Shown: positions 8,977 through 17,416 of the stretch, in pieces
How positions within the stretch are numbered: the first letter of the stretch is position 1
Layout of the letters: every line of letters starts with the position of its first letter
NCBI GenBank assembly: GCA_002692855.1
Contig: NZMJ01000046.1
Location: forward strand, 193,019-257,018
Length of the DNA: 64,000 bases
From: Maricaulis sp.
GTDB taxonomy: Bacteria > Pseudomonadota > Alphaproteobacteria > Caulobacterales > Maricaulaceae
Direction of reading: 5' to 3'
Notes under the pieces: generated by a model
The model's input: only the letters and a program-made list of their open reading frames with translations
Told to the model about the DNA's origin: nothing
The model's database searches: none
Translations under genes and position numbers: made by a program

Positions 8977-9555
8977 ATGCTGACGCGCTGCCCCTGGGCC
9001 CCCGATGACGACCCGCTCTACGCGGCTTATCACGACACCGAGTGGGGCGTACCCGAATACGAATCGCGCGCGCTGTGGGAAAAGCTGATGCTCGATGGAT
9101 TTCAGGCCGGGCTCGCCTGGATCACCATTTTGCGAAAGCGCGAGACCCTGCGCGAGGCGTTCGACGGTTTCGATCCGGAGGCGATCGCGCGGTATGGCGA
9201 GGCCGACATCGAACGACTGTTGGCCAATCCGGGCATTATCCGCAGCCGGTTGAAGGTCCAGGCCGCCATCGGCAATGCGCGGGCCTATCTCGACATGCGC
9301 GAACGCGGCGAAGACTTCGCGGAATATTTGTGGGGGTTCGTGGACGGTGCGCCTTTGCAAAACCGCTTCGAGACCATGAGGGATGTGCCGCCTTCGACCC
9401 CGTTGAGCGAAACCGTGTCAAAAGATCTCAAGAAGCGGGGTTTTCGCTTTTGCGGACCGGTCATCGTCTATGCTTTCATGGAGGCGACCGGGCTGGTGAA
9501 CGATCACCTCGTCGGCTGCCCGCGCCATGAACCCGTTCGAGCCCTCGCGAGGTAA
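8977..9555 (+). CDS. tag: DNA-3-methyladenine glycosylase I
   Basis: A 192-residue base-excision-repair enzyme that removes 3-methyladenine from DNA. The zinc site of the Tag family is visible: Cys5 (MLTRCPW), His19 (YAAYHDTEWG), and His and Cys in the C-terminal NDHLVGCPRH. FQAGLAWITILRKRE carries the conserved helix. GAGGAG lies about eight bases before the ATG. No LexA-type repeat is visible in the 98 bases upstream. Confidence 0.93.
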   Translation: MLTRCPWAPDDDPLYAAYHDTEWGVPEYESRALWEKLMLDGFQAGLAWITILRKRETLREAFDGFDPEAIARYGEADIERLLANPGIIRSRLKVQAAIGNARAYLDMRERGEDFAEYLWGFVDGAPLQNRFETMRDVPPSTPLSETVSKDLKKRGFRFCGPVIVYAFMEATGLVNDHLVGCPRHEPVRALAR

Positions 9556-9559
9556 CGCC

Positions 9560-9766
9560 GTGAAAGCCCTTGTCCTGATTACGCTGCCTGTCGCCTTGTC
9601 AGCCTGCTCTACCCTCGATTTCGAACCGGCCGAGCCCGGCGAGGCGCGCCGCATGTCACGTGAAGATTGCCGCATGGCCAATTCGCACGATCCCGCCGGC
9701 CCGGGTGACTGGGTTTGCGAGGATCAGGACGGCCGCGCCGAACGTGTCATTTCCAACCCGAATTGA
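9560..9766 (+). CDS. Small lipoprotein, unknown
   Basis: A 68-residue predicted lipoprotein starting at GTG 9560, just after the tag stop. The signal MKALVLITLPVALSACS ends in a clear lipobox (L-S-A-C). The mature part is short and polar, with two cysteines (EDCRMAN and DWVCED) that could pair in the periplasm. An ATG at 9527 in the same frame would overlap tag and spoil the signal peptide, so I reject it. I do not recognise a family. Confidence 0.65.
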   Translation: MKALVLITLPVALSACSTLDFEPAEPGEARRMSREDCRMANSHDPAGPGDWVCEDQDGRAERVISNPN

Positions 9767-9859
9767 CCTGCGCTACAGCGTGGAACTGACAAACCGCGCC
9801 GCAAGGCCCATAACGCGCGGCAACAAAGTCTTCACACTGTTGCGCGAGGCGATGGCTGT

Positions 9860-10981
9860 ATGAGCGAAGTGATTATCCGGTCCACTGGTTTGTGGACTCC
9901 GCCCCATTCGATTTCCAATGAGCAGCTTGTCGCGAGCTACAACGCCTATGCGGCGCGCTGGAACAGCGAGCATGCGAGCGAAATCGCCTCGGGTGCGGTC
10001 GAGGCCAAGTCTCCATCCTCCGCCGAATTCATCGAGAAGGCGTCCGGCATCAAGTCGCGCTATTCGATTGACCCCGAAGGCATTCTGGACACGGACCGCC
10101 TGAAGCCGAAAGTCACACCCCGCCCCGACGATGAAATTTGCCTGATGGCAGAAGCGGGCGTCGCCGCCGCGAAGAACGCGCTGGACCGGGCTGGTCTGGA
10201 TGGCAGCGATGTTGACGGCATCATCTGCTCGGCGACCTCGATGCAACGCACCTATCCGTGTGTGGGCATCGAGATCCAGGACGCAATCGGGGCCAAGGGT
10301 TTCGCCTTCGACATGAGTGTTGCCTGCTCATCGGCGACCTTTGCGCTGCAAAATGCCGTCGACATGATCCGGGCCGGCCATGCCAACCGGATGATCGTGG
10401 TCACGCCCGAAATCACCACGCCGCAGCTGAACTACACCGATCGCGACAGCCACTTCATCTTCGGCGATGTGGCCGTGGCCGTCATTCTGGAAAGCGCGGA
10501 GTGGGGCAATGACGGCTGGAAGGTTTTGTCGACCCGGCTGAAGACCCAATACTCCAACAATATCCGGTCAAACCAGGGCTTCCTCAATCGCTGCGAGGTT
10601 CCGCCGCGCGACGAAGACGAGATGCTGTTCGTCCAGAATGGCCGCCGCGTGTTCAAGGAAGTGTGCCCGATGGTCGCCGACATGATCCTGGGCCACATGG
10701 CCGACTGCAACCTGAAGCCCGACGACATGAAGCGCCTCTGGCTGCACCAGGCCAATTCGAACATGAATCGCGTCATCGCCTCCAAGGTCTTCGGGCGCGA
10801 CTATGCCGACATCGAGGCCCCGACCATTCTCGATGAATTTGCCAACACGGCCGGTGCGGGGTCAGTTGTCTGCTTCCACCGGCATTCCGATGACTTCCAG
10901 CCGGGCGAGAAGGGATTGATCTGCTCGTTTGGCGCCGGATACTCCGTAGGGTCAATATTTGTGGAAAGGTGCGAGGCGTGA
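9860..10981 (+). CDS. Beta-ketoacyl-ACP synthase III-like ketosynthase, copy 1
   Basis: A 373-residue thiolase-fold ketosynthase related to FabH. The catalytic triad is in place: Cys156 in DMSVACSSAT, His296 in WLHQANSNMN and Asn329 in FANTAGAGS. It is longer than typical FabH (about 320 residues) because of a 40-50 residue N-terminal segment with SISNEQLVASYNAYAARWN. That form resembles pseudomonad KAS III-like enzymes that act on medium-chain acyl-CoA, which I recall but cannot check. It overlaps the paralogue downstream by four bases. It is probably a fatty-acid or special-lipid enzyme rather than the essential FabH. Confidence 0.8.
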   Translation: MSEVIIRSTGLWTPPHSISNEQLVASYNAYAARWNSEHASEIASGAVEAKSPSSAEFIEKASGIKSRYSIDPEGILDTDRLKPKVTPRPDDEICLMAEAGVAAAKNALDRAGLDGSDVDGIICSATSMQRTYPCVGIEIQDAIGAKGFAFDMSVACSSATFALQNAVDMIRAGHANRMIVVTPEITTPQLNYTDRDSHFIFGDVAVAVILESAEWGNDGWKVLSTRLKTQYSNNIRSNQGFLNRCEVPPRDEDEMLFVQNGRRVFKEVCPMVADMILGHMADCNLKPDDMKRLWLHQANSNMNRVIASKVFGRDYADIEAPTILDEFANTAGAGSVVCFHRHSDDFQPGEKGLICSFGAGYSVGSIFVERCEA

Positions 10982-12096
10982 GGGATTGCATCATCCGTTC
11001 CGTGGGCTGGTACGCCCCGGAAGAAAGCATCTCCAACACCGAGCTGGTGGAGGTGTTCAACACGTGGGCCGAGAGCTTCAACACCGAGAACGCCGATGCG
11101 ATTGCGCGCGGCGATGTGGCGGCCAAGCCCCTGTCCAGTGAAGAGTTTATCGTCAGCGCTTCGGGCATCGAGAACCGCCATGTGATCGACAAGCCGGGCC
11201 TGATGGATCTTGAGCGGATGCGCCCCCGCCTGCCCCACCGCCCGAAGGAAGACCTGTCGGTCCAGGCCGAATTCGCGCTGAAATCGGCGCGCCAGGCACT
11301 GGAGAAGGCCAACCGCACCGCCGCCGATATCGATGGCGTCATCGTCGCTTCCTCGGCGCAGCAGCGCAACTTCCCCGCCGTGTCCACTGAAATCCAGGCA
11401 GCCCTTGGCATGGAGAAGGGGTGGTCGTTCGACATGACGATGGCCTGCGCCTCCGCCGTTTACGCCATGCAGCTGGCCCGCGACATGATCCGCGCCGGCA
11501 CCGCCGACGCCATCCTGATCTGCTGCCCTGAAATCATGAGCGCGATCAATCATTACCGTCGGCGCGAAGTGCATTTCATCTTCGGCGATGCCTCGGGCGC
11601 CGTTCTGCTGGAGCGCGGAGACCGCGAGCCCGGCGGCTGGGAAATCCTCGGCACACGCCTGGAGAACAGTTTTTCCAACGCCCTGCGATCGGATTTCGGC
11701 TTCCTCAATCACACCGAGTTCGAGGACGGCGACAATTTCGAACCCTTCGTCGACCAGGATGGCCACCGCGTCTTCCGCGACGTCATCCCGATGGCATCAG
11801 GCGTGGGCTCCACACTGATCGCTGATCTGGGGCTGAAACCGTCCGACGTGCGCCGCGCCTGGCTGCACCAGGCCAATATCCGGATCGTCCAGATGGTCGC
11901 CAAGCGGGTGCTGGAGCGGGAACCCGATGCCGATGCTGCCCCGATTATCCTGAACAAATACGGCAACACGTCCTCGTCGAGCGTCCTGATGACCTTCGAC
12001 ATGCACAGCGCGGACATGAAGGCCGGAGAGCGTGGACTGCTGTGCGCCTTCGGTGCAGGCTATGGCTGCGGCGCAGCCGTGATCCAGAAACGCTGA
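10978..12096 (+). CDS. Beta-ketoacyl-ACP synthase III-like ketosynthase, copy 2
   Basis: A 372-residue paralogue of the preceding gene. The start is GTG 10978 in a GTGA overlap, chosen because MRDCIIRSVG then aligns residue for residue with MSEVIIRSTG of copy 1. Catalytic residues remain: Cys157 in DMTMACASAV, the His in WLHQANIRIV, and Asn in KYGNTSSSS. The acyl-pocket stretches differ between the copies, so they may form a heterodimer or accept different chains. The substrate is unknown. A lipoprotein gene follows after 17 bases. Confidence 0.78.
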   Translation: MRDCIIRSVGWYAPEESISNTELVEVFNTWAESFNTENADAIARGDVAAKPLSSEEFIVSASGIENRHVIDKPGLMDLERMRPRLPHRPKEDLSVQAEFALKSARQALEKANRTAADIDGVIVASSAQQRNFPAVSTEIQAALGMEKGWSFDMTMACASAVYAMQLARDMIRAGTADAILICCPEIMSAINHYRRREVHFIFGDASGAVLLERGDREPGGWEILGTRLENSFSNALRSDFGFLNHTEFEDGDNFEPFVDQDGHRVFRDVIPMASGVGSTLIADLGLKPSDVRRAWLHQANIRIVQMVAKRVLEREPDADAAPIILNKYGNTSSSSVLMTFDMHSADMKAGERGLLCAFGAGYGCGAAVIQKR

Positions 12097-12113
12097 CCTT
12101 TCGGAGACCTGAA

Positions 12114-13169
12114 ATGACGCGCACACTCACCCTGATGCTTTCGGCGGCGAGTGCCGCGCTTCTGGCCGCCTGCTCGCCCGAGAACCAGGTGCCGGTTGAC
12201 GAGGAACTGACCGACTCGGCAAACGCCGCGACGGGCGAGGTCGCAACCCAGCTGCCGGACATGATCCCGGTCGAGGATGATGTCGACGCCACCAGCGACG
12301 ACGATGATGAAGACGGTGCCGATCAGGCAGCACTGCCCACCACCGACATCTATCTGGGCGATCTGGGGTGGACCGGAAACGTCCCTGCGATCACGAATGT
12401 GCGCAACGTCACCCACCATCCAGGCTACGACAATCAGCCCGCCTTCCTGCCCGGCGGGCAGGACTTCTTCTACTCGGCTGAATCCCCGTCCGGATTGACC
12501 GACGTCTATCTGTACCAGACCGGGTTCGGTTCGGCGGCGCAGATCACCGACACCCCGGACACCGGCGAGTATTCGCCTCGCAACTACTCGGACACGTCCG
12601 GCATCTATTTCGTGCGTCAGCTGGCCGACGGCAGCACGCAGCACCTGGTCCACGCCAATGCCAATGGCTCGAATCCCGAACCCGTCCTCGATCTGACGAC
12701 GGTGGGCTATTACGCCTTCAACGCAGACCGCTCGAAGGTCGCGATGTTCATCCTGGGCGACACCTTCTCGCTGCAGGTCGCCGATCTGGAAAGCGGCGAC
12801 ATTGTCGTGGCCAATGAAAACATCGGCCGTTCGCTTTATGCGACACCCGACGGGGGCGGCGTCGTTTTCACCACCGGGCGCGAAGACGGCGGTTTCCAGG
12901 CGATGCTCTATGATTTCGAGTTCGGGGAGTCTGAATACCTGTTCGATCTTCCCGGGCAGTCGCAGGATTTCGCGCTCGTGACGGCACCCGATGGATTGTC
13001 AGCCGCCTTCGCGTCCGACGCCGGGACGCTCTACTTCCGGGACGCCAACAGCGCCGACTGGACAGCCGTGGCAGACCTTTCCAGCTTCGGCCTTGAGGGC
13101 GTCACCCGGATGGCCGTCAGCGACGATGGCGAACTGATTGCGATGGTTGCCGCCGATCGCAGCTACTAG
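12114..13169 (+). CDS. Lipoprotein with TolB/PD40-like beta-propeller repeats
   Basis: A 351-residue predicted lipoprotein (MTRTLTLMLSAASAALLAAC, lipobox L-A-A-C). After an acidic linker (DDDDEDGAD near residue 65), the body has repeats of the form N-x-x-F-x-P-G-G-Q-D-F-F-Y, FNADRSKVAMF and ATPDGGGVVFTTGRED, which resemble WD40-like PD40 or TolB propeller blades. It probably sits on a membrane and binds a partner; no enzyme motif is seen. Its stop overlaps by four bases the stop of the convergent gene at 13166-13540. Confidence 0.6.
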   Translation: MTRTLTLMLSAASAALLAACSPENQVPVDEELTDSANAATGEVATQLPDMIPVEDDVDATSDDDDEDGADQAALPTTDIYLGDLGWTGNVPAITNVRNVTHHPGYDNQPAFLPGGQDFFYSAESPSGLTDVYLYQTGFGSAAQITDTPDTGEYSPRNYSDTSGIYFVRQLADGSTQHLVHANANGSNPEPVLDLTTVGYYAFNADRSKVAMFILGDTFSLQVADLESGDIVVANENIGRSLYATPDGGGVVFTTGREDGGFQAMLYDFEFGESEYLFDLPGQSQDFALVTAPDGLSAAFASDAGTLYFRDANSADWTAVADLSSFGLEGVTRMAVSDDGELIAMVAADRSY

Positions 13170-13540
13170 ACCGGCGTCACTTCGGTGATCTTGTAAGTCA
13201 GATCGTCGCCATCGGCTTCGTGGATGGTCAGGTATTCGCCAAGCTTCAACGTGTGGTCGCCAAGCTTGTAGATCGGCTCGTCCGGGCCTTCCTCGTCTTC
13301 GTCATAGCGGAAGAACCACTTCTCGCCGCGATGGCTCAGCCAGCCATCGGCCCGCTCGTCGGGATCGGGATCGAAGCGCAACACGGTGCATTTTTGCTTG
13401 TTGGCCCGCCAAAGCGCGACATCAAGATGCCCGTCCGGACCCAATGGCGCGACGATGACATAGCCTTGATGGTCATCACCGTCGGGAAATCCGGCGTGCG
13501 GGTTGCGGCCCAGCCGTAGTGTGACACGCATCAGTCCCAT
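13166..13540 (-). CDS. Small conserved-looking protein, unknown
   Basis: A 124-residue soluble acidic protein with no signal peptide and no family I recognise. It is rich in Asp, Gly and Trp, with pieces such as LGRNPHAGFPDGDDHQGYVIVAPL and WLSHRGEKWFFRYDEDEEGPDE that suggest a small beta-rich fold. AGGAG sits six bases before the ATG at 13540, supporting that start. Only 31 bases separate its start from the stop of the universal stress gene, which reads in the same direction upstream. Confidence 0.6.
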   Translation of the reverse strand: MGLMRVTLRLGRNPHAGFPDGDDHQGYVIVAPLGPDGHLDVALWRANKQKCTVLRFDPDPDERADGWLSHRGEKWFFRYDEDEEGPDEPIYKLGDHTLKLGEYLTIHEADGDDLTYKITEVTPV

Positions 13541-13571
13541 GACAGTCTCCTGATCGCTTTTGCTGTGCCTC

Positions 13572-14411
13572 TCAGTGAGCGGTCAGAAGGGACGAGGCGT
13601 CAACTGCATGAAAGAGCGACCGTGTGACGCCGCCAAAGACGAATTCGCGCAATCGCGAATGTCCGTATGCGCCTGCGACGATCAGGTCAGCCCCCTTGGA
13701 GGCCTCCAGTATGGCATTGCCGACATGGTCATGGTCATCGATGTCGATCGTGCCTGCGCGGCATCCCAGGTCCGAGAGCCAGTCAATCAGCCGATCCGGC
13801 GGCGCGGACCGGCGATCCGAGAAGTCGAGCCCGCGATCCGATTGCAGGACCATCACGCGCTTTGCGATCGTCAACAGCGGTGCGGCGCCCGCCGCGGCAC
13901 GCGCGGCTTCCTTCGAGCCATCCCAGGCAATGTGGATGGTTTCCGGGGGCATCATGCCGGCACGCGGCGCGATGACCGGGATCTGTTCGTCGATCAGGAC
14001 CGCCGTGACGAATTCCGCCAGCGGACCGTGACCGGCCAGCGCTTCCGCAGGCACGACCACATAGCGCGACAGGCGGACCTCGACGGCCACCTCCGGCACG
14101 CTGCCGGACACCCGGTAGAACCGTCCGCCGGCCGACAGCCGGTCGAAGCCGGTCAGCACATCAGAGAAAACTTCCTTGGCCACCTCGGCGCAGCGGTCGC
14201 TTTCCTCGCGGATCGAATCCACAGCGCCCGCCATGACCGTGGCAGCGGCAACACCCGGCCCGGTCCACATCAGATAGGCGCTGGCGTCGGGCTCGACGAA
14301 CAGGCCGTCGAGCGTGGCATTGATGCCGATGGCGAGGCGTGCGGCCGCCTCGACAAGAGGCCGGTCCTTTTCGTCGCCCTGCAAAGTGACCATGATGCGT
14401 TCGCGGGCCAT
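13572..14411 (-). CDS. Universal stress protein (two UspA-type domains)
   Basis: A 279-residue protein with two Usp-like halves. The C-terminal half ends in GAYGHSRLREFVFGGVTRS, the G-x2-G-x9-G(S/T) nucleotide-binding signature, so that half probably binds ATP. The N-terminal half (MARERIMVTLQGDEKD...) is degenerate. I take ATG 14411 with AAGGAT ahead of it; the extra upstream residues to 14624 have no Usp resemblance and overlap the divergent HD-hydrolase gene. Role: stress tolerance, by family. Confidence 0.8.
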   Translation of the reverse strand: MARERIMVTLQGDEKDRPLVEAAARLAIGINATLDGLFVEPDASAYLMWTGPGVAAATVMAGAVDSIREESDRCAEVAKEVFSDVLTGFDRLSAGGRFYRVSGSVPEVAVEVRLSRYVVVPAEALAGHGPLAEFVTAVLIDEQIPVIAPRAGMMPPETIHIAWDGSKEAARAAAGAAPLLTIAKRVMVLQSDRGLDFSDRRSAPPDRLIDWLSDLGCRAGTIDIDDHDHVGNAILEASKGADLIVAGAYGHSRLREFVFGGVTRSLFHAVDASSLLTAH

Positions 14412-14508
14412 CGGGGTGATCCTTCTTTCGGCTACGCGCTTGATCTTCGCCGCGCGGGACTTAGGAAAGGCCGCCCGCCGATGAGTCGAGCCACAGGATA
14501 AGACCGAG

Positions 14509-15150
14509 ATGCCACGAACGCGACCCACAACCGACAAGACACCGCGCGCCTGGCAAAGGATGCTGTCGGGCCGCAGGCTGGACTTGTTGAATCCGTCGCC
14601 TTTCGACATCGAGATTGATGACATCGCCCACGGGCTGGCCCGGGTCGCGCGCTGGAACGGCCAGACGCGCGGCGATCACGCCTTCTCGGTCGCTGAACAC
14701 AGCCTGGTTGTCGAGCATATTGTCGGATTTCTCTATCCGGCGCTCGAGACCAAGTGGCGGCTGGCCGCATTGCTGCACGATTCCTCCGAATACGTGATCG
14801 GCGACATGATCAGCCCGTTCAAGGCCGCGCTCGGGATCGACTACAAGCTGTTCGAGGAAAAGCTGGAGCACGCCGTTCATGCCCGCTTCGGACTGCCCGC
14901 GAAAACGCCGCAGGAAGTGAAGCGCAAGATCAAGCGCGCCGACCATATCTGCGCCTGGTTCGAAGCCACCCAGATCGCCGGCTTCTCGAAAGCCGAATCC
15001 GATTCCTTCTTCGGCAAGCCGCCCGCCGGCCTCGATATCACGATCGACCCGGTGCCCCCGAAGACCGCCCAGAAGAAATTCGTCGAGCGCTTCGATGTGC
15101 TGCTGGCCGAGCTGGAGGCCGAGGCAAAGCCCCGTCGCAAGCGCGCATGA
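14509..15150 (+). CDS. HD-domain hydrolase (YfbR-like)
   Basis: A 213-residue HD-superfamily phosphohydrolase. The metal-binding residues appear as SVAEHSLVVEHI (first His) and AALLHDSSEYVIGDMISPFK (the H-D pair, then E and D), with a later Asp in IKRADHICAWFE. Related proteins include 5'-nucleotidases such as YfbR, but the substrate here is unknown. The stop overlaps the start of the NadQ-like regulator as ATGA, which suggests one transcript and a possible nucleotide-metabolism link. Confidence 0.75.
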   Translation: MPRTRPTTDKTPRAWQRMLSGRRLDLLNPSPFDIEIDDIAHGLARVARWNGQTRGDHAFSVAEHSLVVEHIVGFLYPALETKWRLAALLHDSSEYVIGDMISPFKAALGIDYKLFEEKLEHAVHARFGLPAKTPQEVKRKIKRADHICAWFEATQIAGFSKAESDSFFGKPPAGLDITIDPVPPKTAQKKFVERFDVLLAELEAEAKPRRKRA

Positions 15151-16112
15151 GCGAGTCCGGGGCGCTGATCGTTGGTCTCAATGCCGTCATCGTGGCGGTG
15201 ACCGATGATGCGCCCCAATTGCTGGTCGTCCCCAGCGCCGAAGGCACACCGGCCCTGCCCTTCGGTCCGTTTGACCCGAAGACCCACCGCACCTTCGAAA
15301 TCGGCCTGCGTGAATGGGTCAGCGCACAGGCCCAGTTCCAGCTCGGTTTTGTCGAACAGCTTTACACCTTCGGAGATCAGGGCCGCGAAGCGCCGCTGGC
15401 CGAACTGTCCGGCACGGGCGAAGCGCGGGTCATCTCCATTGGTTACCTCGCCCTGACGCCGGATTCCTCGCCGCCGCCCGAAGGCGGGGGTGTCTGGAGG
15501 GACTGGTATCGCTTTTTCCCGTGGGAGGACTGGCGCGCAGGCGAGCCCGCCGTGATCCGTGCGGTCATCGCACCGGCCCTGCGCCGCTGGGCGGATGAGG
15601 CAGCAACACCCGGCAAGCGCGAGGCGCGCCGTGACCGGATCCGCATCGCCTTCGGACTCGATGGCATGACCTGGAATGAGGAACGCGTCCTCGACCGCTA
15701 TGAGTTGCTTTACGAGACGGGCCTGGTACCCGAGGCCAGCCGCGATCAGGGCAGCGACCGCCCCGCGCCGGACGGCATGGGCGAAGTCATGGCATCAGAC
15801 CATCGCCGCATCCTGGCCACCGCAATCAGCCGCCTGCGCGCCAAGGTTAAATACCGCCCCGTAGTCTTCGAGATGATGCCGGAACGCTTCACACTGTCCC
15901 ATCTCCAGCGGGTCATGGAAGCCATCGTCGGCTTCCCCCTGCACAAGCAGAACTTCCGCCGCGCGCTCGACCGGTCGGGCTTTGTCGATGGAACGGGGCG
16001 TATGGAATCTGCGACCGGTGGACGACCGGCGGAGTTGTTCACCTTCCGCCGCGAAGCCCTGCGCGAAGGCCCGGCCTCGGGTCTGGCGACGCCAAGGCTC
16101 AATCAGTCGTAA
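15147..16112 (+). CDS. NadQ/NrtR-like regulator of NAD biosynthesis (Nudix-derived)
   Basis: A 321-residue protein with a Nudix-like N-terminal domain (about residues 8-150) and a C-terminal winged-helix-like part (about 215-300, with RFTLSHLQRVMEAIVG and HKQNFRRALDRSGFV). The Nudix box is degenerate: FEIGLREWVSAQAQFQLG keeps R-E but not the E-E pair, as expected for a sensor rather than an enzyme. NrtR and the alphaproteobacterial NadQ (COG4111) families repress NAD genes, and nadABC starts 150 bases downstream behind a perfect palindrome. The function rests on context plus this architecture. Confidence 0.75.
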   Translation: MSESGALIVGLNAVIVAVTDDAPQLLVVPSAEGTPALPFGPFDPKTHRTFEIGLREWVSAQAQFQLGFVEQLYTFGDQGREAPLAELSGTGEARVISIGYLALTPDSSPPPEGGGVWRDWYRFFPWEDWRAGEPAVIRAVIAPALRRWADEAATPGKREARRDRIRIAFGLDGMTWNEERVLDRYELLYETGLVPEASRDQGSDRPAPDGMGEVMASDHRRILATAISRLRAKVKYRPVVFEMMPERFTLSHLQRVMEAIVGFPLHKQNFRRALDRSGFVDGTGRMESATGGRPAELFTFRREALREGPASGLATPRLNQS

Positions 16113-16233
16113 CACCTATGTTGCATCGCAGCGACGAAAGCGCATTGACCCGGGGCACGCGCCACCCTACTTAGGCTCTGAAAGAGCAAAAGGCGGTTGA
16201 CCCTCATCAGCCGCCGATAATCGGGCCCTATAA

Positions 16234-16250
16234 ATGCTCATATTGAGCAT
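16234..16250. promoter_or_regulatory. Candidate NadQ/NrtR operator in front of nadA
   Basis: A perfect 7-3-7 inverted repeat, ATGCTCA-TAT-TGAGCAT, ends where the AAGGAGG ribosome-binding site of nadA begins. TATAAA at 16229-16234 overlaps its left edge and could be the -10. A repressor here would block the promoter or clearance. Assignment to the upstream Nudix-derived regulator is inference. Confidence 0.6.
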
Positions 16251-16262
16251 AAGGAGGCAAAG

Positions 16263-17405
16263 ATGGATCGCATTCTCACGGGCAAGGGCAATGGCTACGG
16301 CTTTGACACCCCCACCACGGCCTTCAACGACAATGAAGACCTGCCCTATACCGACGAGGTCAAGCGCGAGACCGACGCGATCTATGACCGCGTCAAGGAC
16401 GTCATCCTGCCCGAGGAATGGCCCGTCCATGCGCCGCTGGTCCACGCGATCAACACGCTGAAGCGACAGAAGAATGCGGTGATCCTCGCCCACAACTACA
16501 TGACGCCGGAAATCTTCCACGGTGTCGGCGATCTGATGGGCGACAGCCTGGCTCTGGCGCAGATGGCCGCGAAAACCGATGCCGACATCATCGTCCAGGC
16601 GGGCGTTCACTTCATGGCCGAGACGGCCAAGATCCTCGCGCCGAACAAGACCGTGCTGATCCCCGACATGCGCGCGGGCTGCTCGCTGGCCGCGTCGATC
16701 ACGGGCCGCGATGTCGCCCTCATCAAGCAGAAATACCCCGGCGTTCCGGTGGTTACCTATGTGAACACGTCTGCCGACGTGAAAGCCGAATCCGATGTTT
16801 GCTGCACGTCATCGAACGCGGTGCAGGTGGTCGAATGGGCGGCGAAGGAATGGGGCTCCGACACAGTCATCATGATCCCGGACGAGTACCTGGCGCGCAA
16901 TGTCGCAGCCAATACCGATGTCCGGATCCTGTCCTGGAAAGGCGCGTGCGAAGTGCATGAGCGCTTCACCGCGGAAGATGTCGAGGCGCTGCGCGAAGCC
17001 CATCCCGGCGCCATCATCCTGACCCACCCGGAAAGCCCGTCCGCCGTCGTGAAGGCCGCGGATTTCGCCGGCTCGACCGCCGCGATGGCCGACTTCGTCA
17101 AGACGCACAAGCCCGCGACGGCCGTGCTGCTGACCGAGTGTTCGATGAGCGACAATGTCGCCGTCGACGCCACGGCAACGAAATTCGTCCGCCCCTGCAA
17201 TCTGTGCCCGCACATGAAGCGCATCACGCTGCGCAACATCTACGAGGCATTGAAGCACGAGCGTCACGCCGTTGAGGTCGATCCCGGTGTTGCCGAACGC
17301 GCCCGGCAATCGGTTCAGCGCATGCTCGACCTGCCCAAGCCCGACAAGCCCGCCCGCTTCGATCCGGCCCGCGAGGCCGGTCCGATCGAGCTGGTGACGG
17401 TCTGA
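16263..17405 (+). CDS. nadA: Quinolinate synthase A
   Basis: A 380-residue [4Fe-4S] enzyme that condenses iminoaspartate with dihydroxyacetone phosphate to quinolinate. Three cluster cysteines are visible, in DMRAGCSLAAS, VCCTSSNAVQVV and PCNLCPHMKRITLRNI. The conserved AHNYMTPEIFHGVGDLMGDS is near residue 76. AAGGAGG lies six bases before the ATG. First gene of the de novo NAD operon; nadB follows after 11 bases. Confidence 0.97.
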   Translation: MDRILTGKGNGYGFDTPTTAFNDNEDLPYTDEVKRETDAIYDRVKDVILPEEWPVHAPLVHAINTLKRQKNAVILAHNYMTPEIFHGVGDLMGDSLALAQMAAKTDADIIVQAGVHFMAETAKILAPNKTVLIPDMRAGCSLAASITGRDVALIKQKYPGVPVVTYVNTSADVKAESDVCCTSSNAVQVVEWAAKEWGSDTVIMIPDEYLARNVAANTDVRILSWKGACEVHERFTAEDVEALREAHPGAIILTHPESPSAVVKAADFAGSTAAMADFVKTHKPATAVLLTECSMSDNVAVDATATKFVRPCNLCPHMKRITLRNIYEALKHERHAVEVDPGVAERARQSVQRMLDLPKPDKPARFDPAREAGPIELVTV

Positions 17406-17416
17406 GCCACGCCGGC

